Source: Sulfopaludibacter sp035606355 (GTDB taxonomy: Bacteria > Acidobacteriota > Terriglobia > Bryobacterales > Bryobacteraceae). From it: DNA of 57,013 nt. Within the stretch, counting starts at the first letter, position 1; each line of letters starts with the position of its first letter. The stretch is taken from contig DATNFO010000063.1 in assembly GCA_035606355.1 (NCBI GenBank), positions 1-57,013 on the forward strand. The letters run 5' to 3'. Position numbers and translations under genes: made by a program. The notes beneath the pieces are model-generated. The model made no database searches and had not been told where the DNA came from. It worked only from the letters and a program-made list of their open reading frames with translations. Positions 16,255 to 24,446 of the stretch are shown piece by piece.

Positions 16255-18990
16255 TCACTCGTGTCGCAGCGCCGAAGTCGGATCGATCTTTGCGGCTGAC
16301 CTTGCCGGCAGATATCCGGCCAGAAGCGCCGCTGCCACCAGCGATGCAGCAGCGAGGGCAATCGTGAGCGGATCGTGCGGCTCGGTTTGATAGAGGAAGG
16401 ACTTCACCAGCTTCGATCCAAGCATTGCGGCCGGAATGCTGATCGCCATGCCCAAACCGGCAAGCACCAGGACTTCGGCCAGCACCATCCAGACCACCCT
16501 ACGCGTCGATGCCCCGAGTGCCATCCGGATTCCGATTTCGCCCGTTCGCCGCGCCACGTTGTACGACATCGAGCCGTACAATCCCACGCAGGCGATCGAC
16601 AGCGCCAGCATCGCGAACGCACTGCTCAGGCGCGCGAAAATAACCTGGCTGCTCATCGTGCCATCGATCAGCGCGCTCTGCGTTTGCATCTCCGATATCG
16701 GGAGGCGCGGATCGGCGTCGCGTACCGTTTGGCGCACCGTGGCAGCTAACGCCATTGGGTTGCCGGCCGTCCGCAGTTCGTAATACATCTCGCGACGCCC
16801 GCCCCACACATCCATGGTGTAGGGCACGTAGACCACGGGACGGAACTCGTCGGTGACGCCGTGACCGACCATCGCATTACCCGATATTCCGACGATCTCT
16901 GCGAAGCACTTGCCACACGACGCCGAATCGAAACTCACGAACTGGCCGAGCGGATTCGCGCCGCCCATCACGCGTTTGACGAATGCCTGATTCACCATGG
17001 CCGCCATGTGCGACGGTGTCATATCGTGTGAACCCAACTCGCGGCCGAGCCGCAGCGGAATCTGCATGGTGCTCAGGAACTCCGGCCCCACGGAAACAAC
17101 CAGACTACCTTTGGGTTTGTTTCCACCCACGCTGACCTCGGTGAACATCCTTCCGCCAACCAGCCGCAGATCGGAGAAGGTGGCGCTGCGAACTCCGGGA
17201 ATCGCCGCGAACCGGTTGCGCAGTCTGCCGTAAAAGTCGAAAACCTCCGCGTCGGGGTGGCCCGCCTGAGCGGCGTTGAGGCTGAAGGTCAGCACGTTCT
17301 CGCGATTAAACCCGAGGTCGACTGACTCCAGCTTATTCAGCGTCTGCACAAACAAGCCGGCCGCAGCCAGAATCACCACGCTCAAAGCCATCTGCAACAC
17401 CAGCAGGCCGCGGCTGATGCTCCACATCCCGCTGCCGCGCGCTGTTCCTCCGCCGATCCGCGATTCCTTGAGCGCGGGCAGCAGGTCCACGCGCGTTGCC
17501 TGCAGCGCAGGCGCCAGGCCGAAGAGCAGGCCGGTTGCGATCGCCAGACCAGCGGTGGCGGCGAGCACGTGCCAGTTCAAACTCGCATGCAGTGTGAAAT
17601 TTTCCTCTCCATTGCCGATCAACGCCGTAAGGAACTGGATTCCCCACACGGCGAAAACAACTCCCAGTGCGCCGCCGGCAAACGCCAGCAGGACGCTTTC
17701 TGTGAGGAGTTGGCGCACCAGCCGGGAACGGCTCGCGCCGATGCCCAACCGCACCGCGATCTCCCGCCGCCGTGCAGTGGCGCGGGCCAGCAGCAGGTTG
17801 GCGATGTTGGCGCAGGCGAGGATGAGAATCAATCCGGCCAGCGTCAGCAGAATCAGCAGAGGCCGCGAATACCGGTAGCGGACTCCGTTGAGACCGGCGC
17901 GGCCGTCGCGCAGTACGAAGTGCGGCAGGTCCGCGCGATTCCGCTCGGTGTTCACGGTGCGCATCCATGCGGCGAACTGCGGCGCAACCACGGCCTGCGC
18001 CTGTGCCAGGCTGATTCCCGGACGCAGGCGAGCCATCGTGAGCACCCATTCGGTGTTCGGATCGTTGAAGCTCTGTTGCGCAACGCCGTCGCCTTCGAGC
18101 GTCCGCATCGCGTGCATGGGAATGTACACATCGGGCGCTGCGGCCGGCTCCGCGCCGAAGAACTGCGGCGGCGCCACACCGATCACAGTGAACGCATGCT
18201 GGTTGATCGATACCGCCTGGCCGGTGGCGGCTTCGGGGCTTCCGAATCGCGATTGGCTCATTGCATAGCTGATGACGGCAACCGGTGCGCCGTGGCGGTC
18301 GTCATCCGGCATAATCAGCCGTCCCGCCGCGGGCGGAACTCCCAGCGCTTGAAAGTAGTTGCCCGTTACGTATTCGGTGCGCGCAATTTGCGCCCGGTCT
18401 CCGGCGGAAAAGTGAAGATCGCCGGCGCCCTGGTATCCGAAGACATCGGAAAAGATGGCGCTGTCGCTCTGGAACATGGCGAATGCCGCGTATGAAAACA
18501 CGCTGTCGCCGTAGCCGCTGCCGGCCGGCAGAAAGCTGTCGTCGTGCCGGTTGTTGCCGTGGACTTCATTCTCTTTGGTCCAAAAGCTGAGAATCGCCAA
18601 CCGCTCCGGATGGTTCACCGGCAGTGACCGCAACAGAATGGAATCCATGAAACTGAAGATGGCTGTGTTGGCTCCCATTCCGAGCGCGAGCGACAGTATC
18701 GCGAGCGAGGTCAGGGTTCGATTGGACGCCATGTTGCGAACTGCGTAGCGTAAGTCCTGCGCGAACTGTTCAGCCAGTGTCCAGCCCCATGCCGCGCGCG
18801 TCTCCTCGGCGACCCGGGTTCTGTTCCCCAGTTCGCGGCGCGCCTCCAGTGCGGCATCGGCGGCCGGCCGGCCCTCCGCGATTCGCTCCTCCAATTCCTC
18901 CTCGAGATGAAACTCGAGTTCGGCCCGCAGCTCCGCTTCTTTATCGCGGCGATGCGCCAGCCACCCGAGTTTGCGGAAAAAAGGATTCAC
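16255..18990 (-). CDS. ADOP-type ABC transporter permease (FtsX/MacB-like, two halves)
   Basis: A 911-aa 'acidobacterial duplicated orphan permease'. A cytoplasmic prefix (residues 1-75, FRKLGWLAHRRDKEAELRAE onward) is followed by a first membrane helix (TLTSLAILSLALGMGANTAIF), a large MacB-like periplasmic domain, FtsX helices (about 375-510), a second periplasmic domain, and a final FtsX helix set ending DPTSALRHE. There is no ATPase gene, as usual for this family. The GTG start at 18990 has AGGAGGGGCA before it and overlaps the padR stop by GTGA, so it is preferred over an in-frame ATG 49 codons upstream inside padR. Substrate unknown; related MacB-type proteins export peptides, lipids or antibiotics. 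Confidence 0.92.
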   Translation of the reverse strand: MNPFFRKLGWLAHRRDKEAELRAELEFHLEEELEERIAEGRPAADAALEARRELGNRTRVAEETRAAWGWTLAEQFAQDLRYAVRNMASNRTLTSLAILSLALGMGANTAIFSFMDSILLRSLPVNHPERLAILSFWTKENEVHGNNRHDDSFLPAGSGYGDSVFSYAAFAMFQSDSAIFSDVFGYQGAGDLHFSAGDRAQIARTEYVTGNYFQALGVPPAAGRLIMPDDDRHGAPVAVISYAMSQSRFGSPEAATGQAVSINQHAFTVIGVAPPQFFGAEPAAAPDVYIPMHAMRTLEGDGVAQQSFNDPNTEWVLTMARLRPGISLAQAQAVVAPQFAAWMRTVNTERNRADLPHFVLRDGRAGLNGVRYRYSRPLLILLTLAGLILILACANIANLLLARATARRREIAVRLGIGASRSRLVRQLLTESVLLAFAGGALGVVFAVWGIQFLTALIGNGEENFTLHASLNWHVLAATAGLAIATGLLFGLAPALQATRVDLLPALKESRIGGGTARGSGMWSISRGLLVLQMALSVVILAAAGLFVQTLNKLESVDLGFNRENVLTFSLNAAQAGHPDAEVFDFYGRLRNRFAAIPGVRSATFSDLRLVGGRMFTEVSVGGNKPKGSLVVSVGPEFLSTMQIPLRLGRELGSHDMTPSHMAAMVNQAFVKRVMGGANPLGQFVSFDSASCGKCFAEIVGISGNAMVGHGVTDEFRPVVYVPYTMDVWGGRREMYYELRTAGNPMALAATVRQTVRDADPRLPISEMQTQSALIDGTMSSQVIFARLSSAFAMLALSIACVGLYGSMSYNVARRTGEIGIRMALGASTRRVVWMVLAEVLVLAGLGMAISIPAAMLGSKLVKSFLYQTEPHDPLTIALAAASLVAAALLAGYLPARSAAKIDPTSALRHE

Positions 18991-19328
18991 TGCCCCTCCT
19001 GTTCCCTGGGATTGAGAACCAGCCCGATAGCCCTCGAAAGCGCCTGCCACTTGGATTGTTCCTTCGCCAGGTGTTTTCGTCCCGAGGCCGTCAGCCGGTA
19101 ATAGCGCGCGCGTTTGCCTTTGTCCGAGAGCTCCCATGAGGCGGCAATCCAGCCCTTGGCTTCCAGCCGGTGCAGCGCCGGGTAGAGGGAGCCGGTTTCT
19201 ACTTGGAGCATGTCCTCGCTCGTCCGCTGAATGTGTTTGGCGACCGCGTGGCCGTGGCTCGCGCCCGTAAGCAGAGTGCGCAGGATCAGCAGATCGAGCG
19301 TGCCCTGCAGAAGTTCGACGCGAGACAT
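18987..19328 (-). CDS. PadR-family repressor of the ADOP operon
   Basis: A 113-aa winged-helix protein (LLQGTLDLLILRTLLTGASH, VETGSLYPALHRLEAKGWIA, GKRARYYRLTASGRKHL), ending four bases into the ADOP gene. The arrangement padR-ADOP with a tandem dyad directly over the start codon is the classic self-repressed unit. Its -10 and start are buried in the first dyad. There is no obvious Shine-Dalgarno before the ATG, so translation may be leaderless. Confidence 0.93.
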   Translation of the reverse strand: MSRVELLQGTLDLLILRTLLTGASHGHAVAKHIQRTSEDMLQVETGSLYPALHRLEAKGWIAASWELSDKGKRARYYRLTASGRKHLAKEQSKWQALSRAIGLVLNPREQEGQ

Positions 19329-19370
19329 TGTGTAGCTAGTCTACACAACATTGTGTAGCATGTCTACAGG
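19328..19370 (-). promoter_or_regulatory. Tandem PadR operator over the padR-ADOP start
   Basis: Two dyads sit 23 bases apart centre to centre. Dyad 1 (19328-19348) has perfect 8-base arms TTGTGTAG and CTACACAA around CTAGT. Dyad 2 (19351-19370) has TTGTGTAG, spacer CATGT, then CTACA with the outer bases decayed. The first dyad covers the start codon of the PadR gene. The spacing of about two helical turns suits two dimers on one DNA face. Confidence 0.75.
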
Positions 19371-19494
19371 ATTCACTAGGCAAAAAAAGTTCGTCAGAAG
19401 AAATCGTGGGTAGACTCCGGTTCGAGGACGCGATAGGTGCGAAAGCGGCCGAACCTCTGCGCGGTCGCAGGACCACATCGATACTTACGGGGCT

Positions 19495-19670
19495 GTGAAA
19501 AAATATCGAATTGCTTTTTTGCCGCATTCAAACGCACTCGCATCCCCGGCACCGTTTGCCGCTCCCTTACGGTCACGGCTCCGTATGTACTTGATTCTGC
19601 TAACGGAGCCGTGACCGTGAGGGAGCGGTAAACGCTGCATCGAAAGGCGAATGGAGTGCGACGAGAAGCC
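19495..19670. repeat. Further copy of the long-arm inverted repeat
   Basis: This copy matches the 2110-2575 cluster: the GTGAAAAAATATCGAATTGC module, CGCATTCAAACGCACTCGCA, then a hairpin of about 30-base arms around ACTTGATTCTGCTAACG, and a tail ATCGAAAGGCGAATGGAGTG. Its stem is nearly perfect, so the copy looks young. The interval 19371-19767 between operator and terminator holds only this element and unrecognised sequence. Confidence 0.85.
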
Positions 19671-19767
19671 AATGTAGCGCCTCGAGAACAACAGCCGGAT
19701 TTCCTTCCGACCTGACATCCGTCCCCATCCGGGCGTCCTCAATCAACCCACAAATTCCTCAGACGAA

Positions 19768-19804
19768 GCAAAAAAAAGGGTGGGCCGAAGCCCACCCCTT
19801 TTGC
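19768..19804 (-). terminator. Rho-independent terminator for the OmpA/Ig gene
   Basis: Read on the minus strand, GGGTGGGCTTCGGCCCACCC (stem of eight pairs around a TTCG loop) is followed by seven T. It lies 15 bases beyond the stop of the gene at 19820-22558, and fits a strong intrinsic terminator. Confidence 0.9.
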
Positions 19805-19819
19805 ACTGCTGTACAGGGT

Positions 19820-22558
19820 TTAGCGGACGAACACCGAGATGCTGACGCTTACGGTCTGGCCTCCAGGTCCATAAGCAGTCAAGGTGTACGTCGAGTTGGT
19901 GATCGGGTTGACCGTGAAGCTGCCGTTCACCGGCAGGTTCTGCGGACCCACTTCGCCGCCGATCAGCACGACGCTGGTCGCGTTGGCAGTGGTCCAGGAC
20001 AGAACTACCGGCGTACCGGCTGCCGGCGAAGTCACCGGGCTGGCCGTGAACGACAGGATCTGTACCGTACCCACGTTCACCGTCACGTTGCCTTGGATCT
20101 GGCCCGCGGCGTTGGTGGCGGTCAAGGTGTACGTCGTGGTCGTCGACGGCGTCACCGTCGCGCAATCGTTCGCGTTCAGGTTGCTGCCGACTCCATTGAT
20201 CGAAATGGAAGTCGAGCCGGTAACCTGCCAGCAAATCTTCGTGGATTGGCCGGGCGAAATGTTCTGCGGCGTGGCGACGAACGTAACAATCTGCGGTACG
20301 CTGGCGCCCGCAACCGTGACCGTGACAGGCGACGTGACGCTGCGTCCGTCGGAGCTGGTAGCGGTCAGGGTGTAGGTGGTGGTCTGAGTCGGCGACACCG
20401 TGGTGCTGCCGTTCGGAGTGACGTTACCCACGCCACTGATCGTGACGGTGGTGGCGCCGCTCGTGGTCCAGCTCAGCGTGCTCTGGCCGCCCGGAGCGAT
20501 GCTGACGGGGCTGGCCTCATAGCGAATGATCTGCGGGTTGCCTGCGGCGGCCGAGCCCACCGTTACCGTCACCGCCTGGTTCACCGTGCCGCTGGCGCCG
20601 GTGGCCGTGATGGTGTACGTCGTGGTCTGCGTCGGGCTGACGCTGGTGGAACCGGAGTTCGCATTCACCGAACCGACGCCCGGCGAAATCGTCACGCTGG
20701 TCGCGTTCTGCACAACCCACGTGAGCGTCGAGCTCTGGCCGGCCTGAATGTTCGCCGGGTTCGCCGTGAACTGCAGGATCTGCACCTGCTGCGGCGTCGC
20801 CGTGCTCACACTCGTGGTCGCGGAGCTGCTGAGACCATCGGTATTGGTGACCGTCAGTTTGAAGACATAAGTCTGACCGGCGGCCGCGGTGAATGTCGCG
20901 ACGGCGGCGTTGGCGTTATTGAGCGCGACGCCCGGACCGGAGATCTGCGTCCACTGATAGGTGAGCGTCTCACCCAGCGGATCGTAGGAACCGCTGCCGT
21001 TCAGAGTCACCGTTCCGGCGGCGATGTTGGTCTGGCTGGGTCCGGCATTGGCGATCGGCGGGCTGGAGCCGACGCGCCGCGTGCCAAGCTCCCACTTGAT
21101 GCGCGGAATGTCCATCGGCACCGGCGACGTGATCTTGCCGTATTCCTTCGGGTGGATGTAGTTGCCGGCTTCGAAACCGAAAACTACGCGGCCGGTTTCC
21201 TTGCGGGCGATGTAAGTCGTGTCGAGGTCGGCTTCCGCGGTGAACGCGATGTGCGCGCTCAACGGCTGCACCAACTTCAACTCGGCGCCCGGACGGGAAC
21301 GCTCGCCCGGCATGCGGCGGCGCTCATATTCCACGTTGCCGGACAGGTAGGCGTTGCCCCATGTCCCCACCAGGCCGTTGATACCGAACTGGTCCACGAT
21401 GCCGGCATAGGTTTGCAGGAACGCGCCCGGCGCAAGCGTCACGTTGTTCAGGACGGCAGTGTTCTTAAAGCCCTTGGTGCCGAACATACCGATGCGGCCT
21501 CTGCCGAAGATGTAATCCAACAGGAACGCCGCCTGACCCAGGCCGCCGCCCTGCTGGAACTGGGAGAGGTTCAAATACTTGAAGCTGCCGAAGGCGCCGG
21601 CTTGCAAGTTACCCCAGCGGTTGACCAAGCCGATATCGAACTGCCCTTCCTGGCTGGAGCCGCTGTTGTAGATGTATTCGCCTTGCGCTTGCACGGCGCG
21701 CATCCCGTCTCCGCCGAACGGCGAGAAGAACTGCGCGCGGCCGCTGAAATTCGCGTTGCCGATACGGGCGCCGCCGAAATTCGGGCCGATGTTGATGCCC
21801 ACGATGGAGAATTTCTTGTTGCGCCGCTGCGCTTCATCAACTGCGCCAATCGCTTCGGTGTGCGCGATGTTCTGCGTCTGCTGCTCGCTGAGCGGCTTGG
21901 GCAGTCCGGCCACCTGGTCGCGAAGAGCGTTGTGCTGGTTGCGCAGGTCGGCAAGCTGGCTCTTGAGATTGTCGTTCTCGCCTTGCAGACCCTTCAGAGC
22001 GGCAAGAATGTCGTCCAGTTTGTCCAGCCGCTTGAGAATCTGCGCGCAGCAATCGGCCTGCTGCTTCATCATGTCCTGCAGATTATTCAGGGCTTTCAGA
22101 ATGTCCCCGATATCCCCCGCTTTAATGAGATTGCCGTTGGCGTCGCGCACTTCAATGCGGACCCGGCGATTCATAAAGCGGCCTTCCTTGCTCTTATTGT
22201 CGACTTCCGGAGTGCGCTTACCGTCGCCCGCGGTAGAGATCTGGTCGGCCGATGCCCCGTACTTAACCAGAAACGCTTTGACGGTTTCGGCGCGCTTCAC
22301 CGCGAGTTTGTCGTTGTAAGCAGCCGATCCGACGTAGTCGGTATTCCCCGTTACTTTAACTTTGTAGTCTTTATGCTGACTTAGTATGTCAGCCAGGCGC
22401 AGCAGGCTGGGATAGCCGTCCGACAAAATGGAGGAGTTGAACTCAAAATTGATCTCCTCCCAATCCTCTTTTGTCTGATCGCTGGGCGGCGTCAGACCTT
22501 GCGCGAATAAGCCGGAGGCTAAAAGCCCGAGCGCTCCAATCGCTGCTAGTTTTTTCAT
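19820..22558 (-). CDS. OmpA-domain outer-membrane protein with barrel, PKD and four Ig-like repeats
   Basis: A 912-aa protein. Signal peptide (MKKLAAIGALGLLASGLFAQ), OmpA peptidoglycan-binding domain at about 37-135 (NTDYVGSAAYNDKLAVKRAE, NRRVRIEV), a coiled coil (about 145-225), a beta-barrel-like region (about 240-490), a PKD domain (about 500-590, PIANAGPSQTNIAAGTVTLN), then four Ig-like repeats, each starting near FTANP/ASP, for example GQSSTLTWVVQNATSVTISP. Putting the OmpA domain at the N-terminus before a barrel is the reverse of usual OmpA order. The repeats suit surface exposure and adhesion. The final 100 residues (NPITNSTYTLTAYGPGGQTV) are another copy. It is closed by the intrinsic terminator downstream. 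Confidence 0.85.
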   Translation of the reverse strand: MKKLAAIGALGLLASGLFAQGLTPPSDQTKEDWEEINFEFNSSILSDGYPSLLRLADILSQHKDYKVKVTGNTDYVGSAAYNDKLAVKRAETVKAFLVKYGASADQISTAGDGKRTPEVDNKSKEGRFMNRRVRIEVRDANGNLIKAGDIGDILKALNNLQDMMKQQADCCAQILKRLDKLDDILAALKGLQGENDNLKSQLADLRNQHNALRDQVAGLPKPLSEQQTQNIAHTEAIGAVDEAQRRNKKFSIVGINIGPNFGGARIGNANFSGRAQFFSPFGGDGMRAVQAQGEYIYNSGSSQEGQFDIGLVNRWGNLQAGAFGSFKYLNLSQFQQGGGLGQAAFLLDYIFGRGRIGMFGTKGFKNTAVLNNVTLAPGAFLQTYAGIVDQFGINGLVGTWGNAYLSGNVEYERRRMPGERSRPGAELKLVQPLSAHIAFTAEADLDTTYIARKETGRVVFGFEAGNYIHPKEYGKITSPVPMDIPRIKWELGTRRVGSSPPIANAGPSQTNIAAGTVTLNGSGSYDPLGETLTYQWTQISGPGVALNNANAAVATFTAAAGQTYVFKLTVTNTDGLSSSATTSVSTATPQQVQILQFTANPANIQAGQSSTLTWVVQNATSVTISPGVGSVNANSGSTSVSPTQTTTYTITATGASGTVNQAVTVTVGSAAAGNPQIIRYEASPVSIAPGGQSTLSWTTSGATTVTISGVGNVTPNGSTTVSPTQTTTYTLTATSSDGRSVTSPVTVTVAGASVPQIVTFVATPQNISPGQSTKICWQVTGSTSISINGVGSNLNANDCATVTPSTTTTYTLTATNAAGQIQGNVTVNVGTVQILSFTASPVTSPAAGTPVVLSWTTANATSVVLIGGEVGPQNLPVNGSFTVNPITNSTYTLTAYGPGGQTVSVSISVFVR

Positions 22559-22848
22559 TGTTTTCTAACTCTCCTCAACTGAATCCACATGTGCAAAATA
22601 ACCGTCACTTTTCAGAGACCCCAACACGCCGCTGGATGACCCGCGGCAAATCTTCCCAAGACCAAGTGTCCGCCGGAATCTGGTTTCATCCCGGCAGGCC
22701 GCCGCAAAACATGGCAGCCGCGTTGGCGCAGTTAAGACTAGAATACACCGAAACATTTACTTATCTAAAACAATTTGATGGGCTTACATGCAGGTCCCGG
22801 GTGCTTCCCCGTACATTCCCGCACCCGGAAATGAGACAATAATCAGGT

Positions 22849-23218
22849 GAAGCTGCCGGACGGACAGTCGCTCCCGGCGCCTTCGGGCGCTGGGGGAGGA
22901 AAGTCCGGTCTCCACAGGGCGGCGTGCCGGCTAACGGCCGGGGGGACCGTAAGGTTCTACGGAAAGTGCCACAGAAAAGATACCGCCTTACTGCATAAGT
23001 AGGGTAAGGGTGAAATGGTGCGGTAAGAGCGCACCGCGCTGTGAGCAATCACAGCGGCAGGGCAAACCCCACGCGGAGCAAGACCAAATAGGGGAGGAGG
23101 GACGGCCCGTCCCGTTCGACTTCCGGGTAGGTTGCTAGAGCCGGGTAGTAATATCCGGCCCAGAGGAATGACTGTCGCCCGCAAGGGTACAGAAACCGGC
23201 TTATAGTTCGGCAGCTTC
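22849..23218 (+). ncRNA. rnpB: RNase P RNA, type A
   Basis: The catalytic RNA that trims the 5' leaders of tRNAs. Closing helix P1 pairs GAAGCTGCC (22849-22857) with GGCAGCTTC (23210-23218). Conserved elements are present: GAGGAAAGTCCGG near 22901, GGTAAGGGTGAAATGGTGCG, the ACAGAAA element near 23190 and GCAGGGCAAACCCC near 23057. Length 370 nt fits type A. It stands alone between the OmpA gene and the MetX-like gene; no promoter of clear quality was assigned. Confidence 0.97.
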
Positions 23219-23293
23219 TATAACTCTTACTACTTATCAGGTACATTCCCTAAGCTAACGATCGATGCTACCTGTGTCGTATAATCCGTGCGT

Positions 23294-24439
23294 ATGACCC
23301 GTATCGTCGCAGCATTCGCCTTCCTTTCTACACTCGCGTTCGCTCAGCGCGGCCAGCAGACGCCTCAATATCCGAATCGGACGGAAGCCGATTGGACAGT
23401 GGAGAACTTCACTTTTCACACCGGCGAAAAACTCGATCAGCTTCGCATGCACTACACCACGGTAGGAACTCCGGCGCGCGATGCGTCGGGGCGCGTCACC
23501 AACGCCGTGCTGGTTATGCATGGCACCGGGGGTACCGGCCGGCCGTTCCTCGGCGCCGGATTCGGCGGCGTGCTATTCGGAAAAGGTCAGCCGTTGGATG
23601 CGGCCACGCACTATATCATTCTGCCGGACGATGTGGGGCACGGCGGGTCCAGCAAGCCGAGCAACGGGCTCCGCATGAAGTTTCCGCACTACGACTACGC
23701 CGACATGGTCCGCGCCGAATACGCGCTGGTGCATGACGGCCTGAAAGTCAATCATCTGCGGCTGGTGATGGGCACCAGCATGGGCGCGATGCACACGTGG
23801 CTCTGGGGCGAGATGTATCCGGATTTTATGGATGCCCTGATGCCGCTGGCGAGCGCCCCCGTGCGTATCGTTGGACGCAACCGCATGTTCCGCGACATGA
23901 TCATACAGGCCATTAAGGGCGACCCCGAATGGCAGGACGGCAACTACACCAAGCCGCCGGCCAACGGCCTGATCGCCGCGCAATATTCGCTCTGGATGAT
24001 GACCACGAGCTCCCTACAACTGCACAAAACTCTCAACACCGTGGAAAAAGCGGACGCCGCCGTAACGCAGCTTCGCCAGCGCGCCGTTCGCACCGACGCC
24101 AACGACATGCTGTACTATTTCGACTCCTCCACGGATTACGATCCGGAACCGGACCTCGCCAAGATCCAAGCGCCGCTCTGGGCCGTGAATTCGGCCGACG
24201 ACGTCGTGAATCCGCCCGAACTCGGCATCCTGGAGCGCACCATCGTCAAGGTGCCGCACGGCCGCTACATCCTGATTCCGACGAGCGACGAAACACGAGG
24301 CCACGGGACGCACTCCCGCGCCGTGGTGTGGCAGAACTACCTCGTGGATTTGCTGAAGCTGACCGAGCATCGCGAGACCGGCAAGGTCGAAGTACCTCGC
24401 ATTCACGAGCTCCTTGATGCCCGCGACGCCGGGCGGTAA
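23294..24439 (+). CDS. Secreted alpha/beta hydrolase, MetX (homoserine acetyltransferase)-like
   Basis: A protein of about 381 aa with a signal peptide (MTRIVAAFAFLSTLAFAQ); I choose the ATG at 23294 over a GTG two codons earlier. The fold contains the nucleophile elbow GTSMGAMHTW, HGTGG, PDDVGHGGSSKP and a late His in THSRAVVW with Asp in NSADDVVNPP, consistent with a Ser-Asp-His triad. It resembles homoserine O-acetyltransferases, but a leader peptide argues against a role in methionine synthesis, so it is more likely an exported esterase. It is convergent with the M56 gene. Confidence 0.85.
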   Translation: MTRIVAAFAFLSTLAFAQRGQQTPQYPNRTEADWTVENFTFHTGEKLDQLRMHYTTVGTPARDASGRVTNAVLVMHGTGGTGRPFLGAGFGGVLFGKGQPLDAATHYIILPDDVGHGGSSKPSNGLRMKFPHYDYADMVRAEYALVHDGLKVNHLRLVMGTSMGAMHTWLWGEMYPDFMDALMPLASAPVRIVGRNRMFRDMIIQAIKGDPEWQDGNYTKPPANGLIAAQYSLWMMTTSSLQLHKTLNTVEKADAAVTQLRQRAVRTDANDMLYYFDSSTDYDPEPDLAKIQAPLWAVNSADDVVNPPELGILERTIVKVPHGRYILIPTSDETRGHGTHSRAVVWQNYLVDLLKLTEHRETGKVEVPRIHELLDARDAGR

Positions 24440-24446
24440 CTTTACA

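Noticed and set aside
20093..22384. A 763-aa plus-strand frame over the OmpA/Ig gene.
   Set aside because: Antisense of a recognised repeat protein with its own terminator; no domain seen.
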